Shown in pieces: positions 1 to 11,344 of a stretch of 64,000 nt of DNA. A program made the translations under genes and the position numbers. The stretch covers positions 3,658,001 to 3,722,000 of the forward strand of contig CP071498.1 of assembly GCA_017354895.1 (NCBI GenBank), given 5' to 3'. How positions within the stretch are numbered: position 1 is the first letter of the stretch; every line of letters begins with the position of its first letter. The stretch comes from Podospora comata. Taxonomy: Eukaryota > Ascomycota > Sordariomycetes > Sordariales > Podosporaceae. Below the pieces are notes generated by a model. It did no database searches. It was not told the DNA's origin and saw nothing but the letters and a program-made list of their open reading frames with translations.

Positions 1-1136
1 GTTCGCTCATTGCTGGCGGACCTTCCCATCTCAAAAGCTCGAAACAACTACACGGTGATCGTTGATAGCCGACTTGAACTCAAAGCCGGGCAGCCTCCTA
101 AAAGACGTCAAACAGACAGATTCGACTTCACCATCTTCCCTGTCAAACAAAACCACGTCAACATGATCAACGGGATTCTTTTGGACAGTTGTGCCCCTTG
201 TACAAGCATCGTGTTTGAGTCTCGTGACGCCTTTGCCCGTACACTCGAGTGGTATCTCACGGCACCTTGCAGCATGGGCAAAGTGTTGGGTGGGAAACAC
301 AGGGAGATCCGCCGCCGGGCTTTGTTCAAGTTGGAGGCCATCTCCCGAGCCTTGGGTTCGCAAAAGGAAACCAAGTGGGTAGATGTAGAAGAAGTTGTGA
401 TGGACAATGTCGAGCAGTGGCGAGCAGAGAACCTTGACAAGCAACGCAATCTTGTACGGCTCATGAACGCAGATCTTGACGGTCTATACGAAGGAGTTCA
501 CAGGCAGGCAAACAAATATGGAAGGCCATTCAGCTCGAAGCATTATGGCCCATACTTTCTCCTTGGTAAGTCTTCCATGTCTACGCTGCATTGGTCGACG
601 CTCACGGTGTCTAACAAACTATCTCATACACAGGTGGCTCACGGTGTACAGCAGAGGAGGACTTTGCACAGGCTAACTTGATACGAAGATTCAGAATCAA
701 GATTGACCTCTGGTCTAAAGGGATTGTTGATGAAGTTATTCGGCAGAGAAACAGGGACTTGATCGAGACTGCCTACCTTCGGCTCCCGCCACGACGTGTT
801 TGGATGCTCATCAAGCTGATCAGACTGATGTTCCTTGCCGGTCCGGATAAGCCGGTAGACCTTAAGCTAGCAAAAAGCGAATTCGAGGGTCCAGAGGATA
901 CGATTGCACGGGGTATGTCCCGATGGGAGTTAAACTTTGATGACAGTCAAGGCTCACCGACCATAGTCCACCATCTTGTCACACCCGAAGTCCTAAACGA
1001 CCTTCTCTGGAGGACTCACATCAACGACATGTATTTGAGACGGAATCATGGCGTTGACATTTGGGCCAGGCAGAACGGCGGCTGGGATCCTGCAGCATGG
1101 GAGGTGCCGTTTTTGCATCACGTACGGGGTGCGTAG
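1..1136 (+). CDS. unknown protein, 5' end outside the window
   Basis: The frame is already open at base 1, so the true start lies upstream. A clear intron (donor GTAAGT, 566-633, 68 nt) joins two exons into one frame: ...YFLLG / GSRCTAEEDF... The spliced protein runs about 355 residues to the stop at 1134-1136. It is mixed alpha/beta with charged helices (EDFAQANLIRRFRIKIDLW) and has no signal peptide, membrane segment or motif I recognise. A GTGCGT donor at 1129 and a CTAAC...TAG acceptor at 1248-1249 suggest the gene may continue into the frame ending at 1541, but the phases do not close cleanly. Either the stop at 1136 is real or a small indel lies near 1330. I cannot assign a function. 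Confidence 0.6.
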
Positions 1137-1249
1137 AGTTGCACTCAATTCAATGACTGAGGAAATTATAACTGACAATGTCAAAGGAAGCATTAGAAAC
1201 TGCGGTTAGGCCACTCTAACTATGAAAAATGCGGCAATACTGACTCTAG

Positions 1250-1541
1250 CGTGCCAGGAATACCTGCAATCGAGAAGTTCGGACTGGAAGTTCCCGGATC
1301 TCCAACCCCCGCTTGCACCATTGACACTTTTAGGGACATGAGACCGACGGATATACGCAAGACAATTGTCGAGCTCAATGCGAGGAAGCTAGCAGAGTTG
1401 GAATTTGACTCTCTTTTCGATAACCAGGTGGAAGGTCACGATCTGTTGATGGAGTTCAAAAGGCTGTTCTTCCAGCTGTCATACCCAACCCCACCCTACA
1501 CGTGGTTATTGGAAATGGCAGTTCGAGCCGGAGTGTTGTGA
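1250..1541 (+). CDS. possible 3' exon of the preceding gene
   Basis: A protein-like frame of about 97 codons (including TDIRKTIVELNARKLAELEF) begins just after a good branch point and acceptor and ends at a stop at 1539-1541. It has no convincing ATG of its own near the start. It is probably a terminal exon of the gene to its left, but the direct splice shifts frame by one, so the link is unproven. Function unknown. Confidence 0.3.
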
Positions 1542-1608
1542 AGAGAATGGTAAACATTAAGCAGTCGTTCTTGCTTTTCATAAATCATTACAACAGTCTA
1601 CCGATCCA

Positions 1609-2539
1609 TCACTTCATAATATCCCAAGCCGTAACCCCCGTCTTGACCTCGTCACCGCTTTTCCTTCTGACCATTCTCTCATCTTCCCCCTCCTTGGCCT
1701 TCTCGGTATCAGTCAGCTTCTTCTTCCGCTTCAGCTCAGCCCAAACGGAGACACCAATCCAGATGGCGCCAATAACACCTGCCACAGCGGCGTACACAGT
1801 CTTTTTTTGGTTTGTGGCTTGAGATAGATGCAAACCCAAGCCACCGGTGATGATACCGATGATGATGCTGCCCCGGCCATTGGCCAGGTGGAGCTGGGAC
1901 CAGATCTGGCGCTTTTGCACCTTGCGGAACTTGAGGTGGTGCACCACGCCGAGGAAGGGCTGGATGAGGAAGAGGACTAGAAGGACAAGACCGAGGATAG
2001 GGTGGTAGTTTGTCGATGTGCTTGACAGCTATCCGTTGTATTAGTGACACGGCGCGGTGCGGTGGAAAAGACGCGAGGGGAACATACCAAAGATCCGGAA
2101 GGGATCCTGATAATCTTGACGAGATAAATCCCCAGCGCAGCACCACCAACATAGATGATTGTGGCAAACACCTGGAAGATGACATGCAACCAAAACCCCC
2201 ACTTTCCTGGCAAGACTCGGAGGAGGATCGATCCAGTAGGAAACAAGACTACCATCGCCAGCGAGGCGAGGATCCCGTGGATGGTGCGGTAGTTCATCGC
2301 TTGTTCGGTGTCGAACGGGGCGCGGTTGTTGTTGCTGTTGCCATTGCGGTAGCGGTAGCGGTAGCCGCCTGCGTTGCCGCTGCCGAAGTAGCTGTTTGTT
2401 GATGACCCCGAGTTGGAGTTGGAGTTGGAGTTGGAGTTGTGGCTGCCAGAAGAGGAGGATGTGCCGTCGTCGTCGGTGTTGGAGGTGGTGGGGCGGTATC
2501 CACTCCCGGAGCCGGTGCTGTCGCCGTCGGAGGAGGACC

Positions 2540-2570
<31 letters not shown>

Positions 2571-2675
2571 TCCGCGACTGCCGCCGCCGCGGGCTGCCTC
2601 AACGGCGAAAGCTAAACACGCGATGAGGAGCGCGATGTGGAGGAGGCGGAGGGTGAAGAAGGTGAGGGACTTCAT
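1609..2675 (-). CDS. cytochrome b561-type membrane protein with Gly/Ser-rich luminal segment
   Basis: Two exons (2675-2088, 2028-1609) flank a 59-nt intron (GTATGT donor, ACTAAT branch) and encode 335 aa. The ATG at 2675 was chosen because it opens directly on a signal peptide (MKSLTFFTLRLLHIALLIAC). About 100 residues follow that are almost only Gly, Ser, Asn, Asp and Thr, including a run of 12 Gly. Then come about five membrane helices with histidines where b561 proteins bind haem: TIHGILASLA, LHVIFQV, NYHPILG and HLANGRG. The C-terminus is a charged cytosolic tail. The family carries electrons across membranes, often next to DOMON or CDH-type domains. No DOMON domain is visible here, so donor and acceptor are unknown. 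The family call is solid; the role of the low-complexity segment is not known. Confidence 0.85.
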
Positions 2676-4041
2676 CTTGAGACCAGCACTCACTTCTACA
2701 CCGAAAAAGAAAAAGTATGTACAATGAAGGTGAGGATCACGGTAACCGTGGGCGTGCCATGGCCTTTTAATTTGATCTTTGTTTTCGGATTTTTGACAAC
2801 CTGCAGTCATCCGACGTGGTACCAGAAAAGGTCCATCAGCAGCACTGCCTGACGGGACCTAGACCCTAGACCGCAGTCTTTGCGTGCCGGCCGCGGGGAT
2901 GGGAGCAGGGTCTCAGGGGCCTCCTGGGTGAGGTGGTGGGTGCGTTGCGGCGCAGGTGCGGTGGTGCAGTTTACTCCGGCGGGGTTTGGGGTGATAGTTC
3001 CGGGCGCTAGTAGTTTGTAGTGAGAAGAGAATAGACGTGTGGCTGAGAAAGACATGGGTAAATTGGAAGCTGGAGATAGTTCTTGACTGCAAGCTGGAGA
3101 TTCGGAGATTCTGGTCTGGGACATTGGAATGAATTTTCAACGAGTTTGGTGGCTGGCGATGCGATGCTCAAGATGCCCTGGGTGCGTGCCAAGATTCAAG
3201 TCCGAAAGCTCGACGCCCATTTGCTCCCCAGATGCTCCTGACAGGGCTTAGCATGAGTGGGTGAAAAGGCAAGAGGAGGGTATAAAACTGTCGGTTTACT
3301 GACGCCTCAGACCCTTGGTAACACAGGACTGAGATGGCACCTGTGAAAATCATCAGGTTGTGTTCTGGCTCGTCTCGATATATGTAAGGATCTTTTGTTC
3401 GACGCTAAGGCATTTCAAGGAAAAATGGAACAGAAAGAGGAGGCGATGGATGTTGGCTCCCTCCCACTATCAATTCTTTTACCAAGCACTATTGTGACAA
3501 AAAAAGGGAGTGAGCTAGCGCTTGACCTTTGATAAGCGTTTCTTTGGGTTTGCTGTCCCGGCAGGTTTCATGCCAACCAACGTTCATTGGCTGGATTTAC
3601 GGATAACTGAGCCACGCATCTCCATGCATAGGGCAGGCACAACGTGTGTTTGCATTGCAAGAGTTCGGGGCTTGTCACCGGCTGACAAAGGGTTCGGGGG
3701 TTAAAGACAAAGAACTTGAACCCTCATCACAGATGGAGTTCTGATAATGCAATTGTTTATTAGTAGACAATTGGTTGTATTTGCAACGAGCCACAAAGAC
3801 GCTATCAGTACCATTTAAGTCCATCCGCAACTCCCGTCCCCTTTCCAGTCTCAACTTCAAAAAACACATCCATCCACCTCGACAGTAATTTTGACCACCA
3901 CGACAAGCTGACGTCTCAAACAACTGGAGTGCACCGGGACGGCCAAGATTACCCAAGTTCTGTCGAGATTCACTCACCCTCCAAACAGATGCCCTCCTCC
4001 CCAAACCACAGCTAAGACCAAACTAACACCCCACAGCAAAA
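2676..4041 (+). other. intergenic, no gene seen
   Basis: This is the upstream region of the leftward b561 gene and the rightward Cys-rich gene. Short open frames exist on both strands but none looks like protein. I see no repeat, RNA gene or element. Confidence 0.5.
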
Positions 4042-4422
4042 ATGTGCGAATACTTTGACCTCTACCTCCACTGCCCGCGTTGCCACAAAAATACCCCAGA
4101 ACAAAATGTGGAAGTCGCCCTCTGTCAGCTTGCGAGACACCTCACCGCTAATGTCAAGAGGAACGGAGGCATCTGCGACGATCTCCAAACCCGACAACTC
4201 ACAAAAGTCTACATCGAAGAAGAGCTCTGTAAGCAGTGCAAAAACTCACCGAAAAGCAAACCCAAGTTTAAGGATTCGGACGCTGAGTTTAGACTCTTTT
4301 TTGCGCAGCTTTGGTGTCAGCACCGCGAGACTGAGATGCATCTTGACAAGGAGCATGGACCGAGGAAAGGAGTGAGGCAGGAGTTGGAGATTTCGAAGGA
4401 TGGGGAGAGTATGGTGTTCTAG
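4042..4422 (+). CDS. small Cys-rich putative zinc-binding protein
   Basis: A single exon encodes 126 aa from an ATG in good context (gcaaaaATGtgc). Cysteines and histidines are paired as in zinc ligands: MCEYFDLYLHCPRCHKN near the N-terminus and ELCKQCKNS near residue 70. The rest is charged and helical, with no signal peptide or membrane segment. The composition differs from the noise frames around it, which supports a real gene. I do not recognise a named family; metal binding is inferred from the CxxC pairs. Confidence 0.6.
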   Translation: MCEYFDLYLHCPRCHKNTPEQNVEVALCQLARHLTANVKRNGGICDDLQTRQLTKVYIEEELCKQCKNSPKSKPKFKDSDAEFRLFFAQLWCQHRETEMHLDKEHGPRKGVRQELEISKDGESMVF

Positions 4423-5574
4423 GAGGTAAGTAAAGACGTAGGAAGGTAAGTGAACTGCCGCGGGTTGGCAATAATGAATACATGAGTTTCAATGTATATG
4501 TTGAAGTTTTCTTCTCATCACGGCATTTAGTGAATGAAACCTCCGTCGAGTTCAACCCTGGACTTTTGCTCCTCGCGATGACATAATGGGCATGAAAATC
4601 ATAATGATGTCACGATGCCTCAATATACCGGAATAAACTCTTGTACTTGTCAATGCTCTCTCTAATCAAATTATGCAGTGCCTAGCGCACCTCGGTACGT
4701 CGGTAAGGAAAGAAGAAGCTACTTTGAATGATGACTGTAAGAGATGGTTAACTGGCCCTTCACAGTAGGGGTGCCTTGAATCTGCCTATATTGAGCTGAT
4801 TGCCATGTCCTTAGAGATAGGTGGTAGTCAAGAGGGGTTTGGTATATTCGTGAAAGGCTTGATTCTACGGTCTACTACCAATTTCATGTGTCCCCGTGCT
4901 GATAACTTCACTTAAGTTGTGGTTGCTCCCAGGGCACTGGTCCCACCTTTCCAGGCCACACCACCCTCTGGTTGCTCCTAGGGCTGGCTGGGTATTTCAC
5001 ACACTTTCTGTGTTTCTTCCCCGCTTTTCGTTACATTTGTAGGTAGATTATCATCATTGTCATCCGTATTTTGCTTCATCTTCCGGGCCAGTGACCTTCG
5101 CCCTACATGAATAAGTTGGTGGATTGAGCCTTGAGCTTTTAGTCCTCAACCTGGTGTAACTCCAGAATAGTTGGCAATGTGTGGAAGTGAGGCAACTGGT
5201 GAACTGAGGCAAAAGTGGTTGAATTGGTGAAAGGTGAAGCTTGGAAAGCACAGGCCAACCAGGTGGGCTGGCCAACACAACACACTGTCCTTGATTCGTC
5301 GGGGTTGCATATTGCATGCAATAATTTCTGCCATTACACGCTAGATTCAGCTGTCAAGTAATTAAAGATTTGACACCCCATCTTCTTTCCCAATTTCCAT
5401 AGCCTCCACTGTTGCATTCATTCCCTTCTCTGCGGCCAGCACACACATGGTACCTACCTATTCTTGACTTCACAGCAGGTTGATCATCAGGCATTCAATA
5501 CGTACAGACGGACATCTCCCAGTTTCCCTCAACATCTGTTGGCCACCAAATCTACGGTAGTGATCTAACCCAAC
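4423..5574 (+). other. intergenic, no gene seen
   Basis: About 1.15 kb without a supportable coding region. It contains a near-duplicated GC-rich patch around 4928-4985 (GTTGCTCC followed by cAGGGC, twice). A TACCTACC motif lies near 5450. Confidence 0.4.
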
Positions 5575-6186
5575 ATGGAGCCAACCACCGATGCGGCTCA
5601 AGTTGAGCCCTCAAGCGCGGCAATTACCACTACCAACGGCCCTGCTGCAGTTTTACGCTATCCGCGACGGCGACAGCCATACGACGTTCTAACTGAGAAT
5701 GAGCTAAAGCAGTCCAAGCGGCTGACATGACCCGCATTTTCCTGACTACTGAACTCTATTCCCCTGAAACTCTGACAGATCTATTGCTTCAAGTTATCTC
5801 GACCCGCCAGTCTCGTCCCCCGAAGAATGTTGAGGTGGCAAAACTGCTGCTAATCTTCGGCGCGAACGTGAACTCAAAAAATCGCCGTGGTAAGCAAAAG
5901 GCCATATGGCGGCGTTTCTTTTACTAATATGATGACAGGAAGGTCAGCGCTGCAACTTGCTTACGATAGGTCCGATGTTGAAATGGTCAAGACGCTCTTA
6001 GCCTGGGGAGCCCAAATACCAGATGGTAGCGTTGGGGAACATGCCGTGAGAAGTCTTTGTGGTGAGTCTTGGCAGACTCAGAATGAGACGGCACCGGAAA
6101 GCTTTGTCACTCTTTTTCCCTCTTCCCACGGGGCGGCCACTCCAGAGCTACCTGACTCAGGTGTTTGTTACCTATCTATCAAGTGA
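5575..6186 (+). CDS. ankyrin-repeat protein fragment, possibly frameshifted
   Basis: An ATG at 5575 opens a 51-codon frame whose TGA (5728-5730) overlaps the ATG at 5727 as ATGA. The second frame carries ankyrin sequence: NVEVAKLLLIFGANVNSKNR. A 49-nt intron (5890-5938, GTAAGC...CAG) joins it to a second repeat, SDVEMVKTLLAWGAQI. After that a GTGAGT at 6062 may be another donor, or the frame runs to 6186. Only about two repeats remain, well below a normal ankyrin solenoid. A one-base change at about 5726 would fuse both frames. Either this is a small gene with unresolved exons or a decayed copy. Ankyrin repeats mediate protein binding; the partner is unknown. Confidence 0.45.
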
Positions 6187-6270
6187 GTCATCATGCTTGA
6201 GGTAAAGACTGCAAATAAGGTTTTCTCGTCGCATAGGTCCTCCATAAATCTAACATCAAGCAAATGCAAT

Positions 6271-8138
6271 CTAAACCCTACCCCTGAGTCTAACCTCCAC
6301 CCCCTTCTGCCTCCAAAACCAACTATTCACCGTCTCCCACTCCCTCTCCCGATCCGCCAGCGTAACCTCATACCTATTCAAAACCGTGGCCACAAGCTTA
6401 TACGTTTCCACCAACGCCAAGTTCCTCCCCAAGCAAATCCTCGACCCAGCCCCAAAGCTCAAGTCACAGGCATTCCACTTTTGCATTCTCTTTTTATACT
6501 CCTCATCGGTTTCCCCACCTTTGACGTCCCGCAACCACCTCTCAGGCCTAAACTCGTCCGCATCAGAACCCCAAACAGTCTTGTTCCTGTTGCCAATATA
6601 AGGATTGATACCAACGGCCACCCCGCCAGGAACAAAGTCGCCGTTGGGAAGGGTGAACCCCTCAGCAGGGACATAACGCTCGAGCGGCATAGCCACAGCA
6701 GGATGAACACGGAGCGCCTCCCTGACCACAGCCTCGAGGTAGGGCAGCTGACGAGCTTGAGAGTAAGGGAAGGCGTTGGAGTTTTCAATCCCCGCTGAAC
6801 GAATCTCCCCTACCAGACGGGCGTAGACGGCTGGGTTCTTCAAGACGTAGTAAAAGATGGCTCGGATAGTGATGGCTGTCGTGTCTGCTCCCGCGATGAG
6901 GTTGATGAGCAAATACCCAAACACCATGCCGTCGTGGACGGTGTCGGGATGGGTATTCTTGGAATCGATAAAGTGTTGGAGGTAGTCGGGGACCTTGGGG
7001 TTGAAGTCTTTGTCTTGACCTTGCATGCGGGCGATGAGAGAGGTCATGGCGATGTTGGTGACGTTGCTGAGGTTGGGGGGGCCGATGCGGAGGATGGGGT
7101 TCTTGTCGAGGAGGAAGTCCAGCCAAGGGATCTGGCCGACGGAGGCGAAGTAGTCGAGGGATTTGTCGGCTGTGGCGATGGAGCTGTCAAAGTCGTGACC
7201 TTGGGTCATGTAGCCGAAGGATTTGGAGAAGGTGACCGAGGTGATGAGGTCCCAGGCATCTGGAGAGAAAAGACGAGTTAGCTGCCTGTGTGTGATTGAA
7301 GGGAGATGAGAATGCAAAGATAGGTAGGCAGGGGAACTGACAGAATGCAACCCATTCTCCCAAATCACAGGTCCCCTGACCGCCTTTGGCAAAATGATTG
7401 TCGAACTGTTGCATGAGCTCTCCGAGAACGTTGTCCATGTGTGACTCGAGGGCCAGTACACTGCCGAGAGAGTAATGCTTGACAATCGGACGCTTCATTT
7501 GAGCGTGCTCAGTCTGATCGGTGGTGCTGAACATATCTATTGTGTTGTCAGTTACAACTCCCAGGACGTCCAGGCATTGAAAGCAACAAACGGTAGGTAA
7601 TTTTCCCATTGACGAGGGCACTGTTGTTGTGGTAGAACTCGGTCTGAGAAGTTTCGATGTTAGTAAAGTTGACGGCATAACCTCGTTGTAGGTAGGAACA
7701 CAAGCCTTGCGCCATTTTCCATCAGTGCCATACAACACTTTGGATAACTCGGGGTAATCGAGATCCAGTAAGTTGGGCCCAATGCGCACCACTGGTCCAT
7801 ACTTGTCGTGAAGCCTCTTCATGGTCAACTCATACTTGCCGGTTCTCACATGGTAAAGACGCCAGAGGTTTGTGTATCCTGATTGTGACAGTATGATCAG
7901 CACATGCCGAGCATAGGGTGGCTGACTGAGAATGGGCAAACATACCGGCGAGGAAGGGGCCTGGATACCCACGCAATGGAGATGTAGCCCATGAAAATGT
8001 GAACCAAAGAAGCAAAGTGACAATGGGAGCAACAAGCACAGTCACAGCCAGTCTGGCCAGAACACGACTGTCTAAAGTGGGCAGACTCCCGTAGCGGAAA
8101 GCAACGAGTGAATCGAGGATTCCGTTTGATGTCGACAT
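6271..8138 (-). CDS. cytochrome P450 monooxygenase (pisatin demethylase-like group)
   Basis: Five exons close in phase to 533 aa: 8138-7946, 7878-7706, 7643-7592, 7536-7342, 7259-6271. An N-terminal membrane anchor (about residues 30-50) precedes the proline-rich hinge RGYPGPFLAG. Core motifs are present: I-helix AGADTTA, K-helix EAVVREALR (ExxR), FRPERWL, and the haem loop FGAGSRICLG with the thiolate Cys near residue 480. The region GYTNLWRLYHVRTGKYE and FSTTDQTEHAQMKR is typical of the fungal pisatin demethylase/benzoate hydroxylase-like group (established family knowledge). The enzyme is expected in the ER membrane using a P450 reductase; the substrate cannot be told. Intron 2 (7644-7705) needs a GC donor. 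No biosynthetic backbone gene is adjacent. Confidence 0.92.
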
Positions 8139-9512
8139 CCTGATGTTGCTGCGTGTGTGAGAAAGAGATACAACAGGCAGCCCAGCTTCGGAAAGAATAT
8201 CCAAGGACAAAAGTTGCTTTTCACGAGGCAGTTCCGGTGTATAAAGCCCCACGAGCATGCTTTCTGCCCCGCTCCCCTACCCCCCCTGATATTTCCCCTG
8301 ATTGGTTTACCCCCAACATCCCGATATCATTCCTGCACCCTCGCTCACTTAGGTTCGGTCTTTCTGCTCACAGCGAGAAGCCCAGACAGTGCCGAGAGGC
8401 TGACTGTAGTACCGGGAGAGGGGGCCAGATGTGGTGACGGGGCCCAGGTCTAGCGGCACTGTAGTGACTGGGCACAAATGTTGATCTCAAACCAGCTATC
8501 TCGTACGCCTCAACGCCGCTTCATTTAGAAGCAAGGCTATATTGGATGCCTTATGCGTGTGGTCGCCAGACAAATTGCACATTTGGGAATTCAAACGCGT
8601 AACATCAAGCTAATATTGTCTGACTGCTCATCAAGCTGTGGCCAGGAGGGCGTCAACCCCTGAGGCGGAAAGTCAACAAATTTTCGAACATGTCATCTCA
8701 CACTGAAAAGCAGGAAGAAGGGTGAGAGTGGGGACAAACCTCGGATACACCTCCGTGATCAACCACGGCTTGCCTGATTTGGCAGGGGAACACGAGCCTT
8801 GGGTTCATGCTGCCCGGGACAGAGAACATTACCTGTAGATACAACAGTGATAATGTAGCTGCCGGCAGTTTGATCAGGCAATAGTTGGACAGTGCCAGAC
8901 TTTCTTCGTCCAAAAACTGTGTAGATCTTGCAATGAGACGGTGGGGCAGTGCGTCTATCCATGAGGCCCCTGTGTTACATTGCGTTCTTCAAGGCCTCGG
9001 CATCACTAGCGTGGGTGGCTTTCCAGGAAATGGAACTCCGCTTCTGACAGCGGGTGCGTCCCTTTCCCGTTTCTGGTCTGTGTCACTCTGGGGTTGGATC
9101 CTTCGCCTTACCCTCCCGTCCTTGGCAACGGGGAATCTTGTCCAGATACGCAGGTTGAACTCAATAACAAGTCCTGATCAATGACTTTCAGCTCTCTGGG
9201 AATGAGGAGGTAGACACACTACTTCCATTGAACTTCCCTTCTGTCATATCTAACACCACTCTGGCACCACTTCGAAATTCCAAATGCACAAAAGAGGAGA
9301 TACTTAGACGCCACAATCCATTGCAGTCCCCGGCAAGGAGAATCTGGCAACCCGTTATTGGGTGACCCGAAATGCTGGGTCTGAATATTGTTTGAGGCTT
9401 CGCTCCTGGCCTGGGAAACTTCCCCGACAGCCCCTGCCATGCCTGATCATCTTATACATCATATCATGGCAGCAGATCACCCAGTTATCCTGGCACGCAC
9501 ACTGTGCTTTCT
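8139..9512 (+). other. intergenic, no gene seen
   Basis: P450 promoter region and further non-coding sequence up to the kinase pseudogene. Frames are short and unlike protein on both strands. No element recognised. Confidence 0.4.
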
Positions 9513-10282
9513 TCAGTTTCCCAAATCTTCACCGGCTTCTTGCATTTTCCCCGCTTTGGAAGTCAGAAATTCCAGCAACTCCAGCGAATCGTCCTCCTCC
9601 TCGCCCAACGCAATCGATGGTCCCTTGCGCATGTAAAATGGAAACTCAAACGCCGCGCTTGGAAGAAACCGGCGTACTCCCAGTCGACTATCGCTTTTAT
9701 GCGCAAAGTCTCAGGGTCAACGATTACATTGTGCTGTGAGCAGTCACCATCACAAAAGACGTAATCTTCACCGTCTTTTGCATCCGACTCCTTGGAGGAC
9801 GACCAGTTGTCTTCTCTGGGTGATCCCCAAGACACGATACGGAGGGATCACAATCCCGGATGGTCCACCGAGGCGCTTGGATTTGATTCCTTTCAACTTA
9901 GCCAGGTGTTTCTCCAGCTCCACACGAGCGGCGGCTTTCTGCGTCTCGTCTTTCAAGTCTGACATGTTTGACCCCGTCAATGTTTTGAGATATCAGGTAG
10001 TAGGCGTCGTCGTCTTCAAAGCCGCAGTACGCAGTATATGTCGGGGACAGGGATGTCGGTGCGCTGCCGGATGAAGCGGAGCGCGGCAGCTTCGTTCATG
10101 AGGAGCTCTTTTCGCAGTCGAGGAACGTGGGTTTTGTCTTTCCAGTTGGCGATGAATTCTTTTGGTCGGAGGGACCTCTTGATGAGGGCGTTGCCGCGAA
10201 TGTAGTACTTTTTTTCGGGTGTCACAGCGAAGCAGCCATCTTCTCTGGCTGGGTGCGGCTCTCGTAGCTTCGGGTTAGACAT
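9513..10282 (-). pseudogene. decayed APH-type phosphotransferase pseudogene
   Basis: Read leftwards from ATG 10282, the start is intact (MSNPKLREPHPAREDGCF...). Homology to the fungal aminoglycoside phosphotransferase-like (APH) family continues through all three frames. Landmarks are ELLMNEAAALRFIRQ, DIPVPDIYC, EDDDAYYLISQNIDG, KRLGGPSGIVIPPYRV, catalytic loop FCDGDCSQHNVIVDP, and IVDWEYAGFF. The frame breaks at least four times: a tandem duplication of 7 bp at 10023-10036, an extra base near 9966, a shift near 9835 and another near 9645. The catalytic loop has DGDCSQHN where the family has HNDxxxxN, so the usual His is also changed. The ending frame stops at 9513-9515. The copy is not functional; the parent family phosphorylates small molecules or proteins. 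Confidence 0.8.
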
Positions 10283-10765
10283 TGAGCTTCGGAAATGACA
10301 AAGAACTGTTATTGCTTTTTTCTTTGGTGCCCGGTAAGTTTCACTGAGTTTTCGGTTTGCAAGTTGCGAAGCAGCGAGGTGGAAACTGAAGGATGGGCAA
10401 AAAAAGAGCGCCATTACAAAGGCGGGGAAGCAGGCGGATAGCGAAAGCACAGCACTTGGAACCCAAACGCACGTTGGCAGTTTCAAGAATGCTCCATTGG
10501 GTAATACAACTTACACCAGACGATTCCAGTGATCCCATATCTCGGTATCACAAAGATCTGTCCAGGTTTCTGGGTCATACAACATGCAAAGTATCTCTTG
10601 GATATAAGATGTCCAAGAGCCTGCTTGTGAAGCAAACTTCTGTCATTTCAGAACCTATCTACCTATTCAGCATTGCATCAGAGGCCAACTTGTCAAAATC
10701 ATCTAGAACATATATGGATCACAAACGCCCACCAGCCTCTCAAATCGAAACAAGCAACGTTCAGC

Positions 10766-10858
10766 ATGCCTTCAGAGGTCTATTCTTGCAAAAACTGCGG
10801 GACCGAAGTCTCAAGCACCCAACCAAAGTGTCCATCATGTGATAAGGCCCCTGCTTAG
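10766..10858 (+). CDS. putative zinc-ribbon microprotein (30 aa)
   Basis: A 30-codon frame starts at ATG 10766 and stops at TAG 10856-10858. It reads MPSEVYSCKNCGTEVSST and then has a second CPSC pair near the C-terminus. Two CxxC pairs separated by 12 residues are exactly what a minimal zinc ribbon needs. It is too short for most gene finders and there is no other support such as introns or neighbours. It could be chance or the remnant of a longer protein. Confidence 0.35.
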   Translation: MPSEVYSCKNCGTEVSSTQPKCPSCDKAPA

Positions 10859-11344
10859 ATCAATGGGGAGATGCCGGCAGTCAGGACTGTTTTCAACAAC
10901 TCGCATAATCCTTCTGTGCATCTCTCATAAAATGAACACGCTTAAGATGCTGCAGACTATGCTATGCACTCATGTACTAGGGTAGCACAATATAACTCTG
11001 CCGTACTTTACCATACCTTGCCTGTGCACGGTGCGGAAGATCCCCCCACAGTCCCGACGGCAGGCAAATCCAGGAACAGGAAGTGTCAGCGAGAGACGTT
11101 GCTAAGTGGTTGCCGGTTTCTTCAATACCTATCTGTCACATTCTAGAACCTTGCCGTTGTCACTTTCATTGCATACCTGTCAGCTCACGTAGGTAGGTAC
11201 CTTGTTTTGCTTTTTCTCCTGCATTCTGGATACCCTGCTGAAGAACGTCCAACTTGATGGTGAACAGTCACTTGCACGGAGCGGCCGGCACTCAACTCGC
11301 TTCACCTCCATGCCACCCAACCCCTGACGCCGTTAATACCCGTT

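Noticed and set aside
2294-2727. Poly-Ala, poly-Pro and poly-Arg frames
   Set aside because: Alternative readings of the GCC/GGC repeat that encodes poly-Gly in the b561 gene.
6193-6798. Plus-strand frame opposite the P450 C-terminus
   Set aside because: Pro/Leu/His composition of an antisense shadow; the minus strand carries the haem loop.
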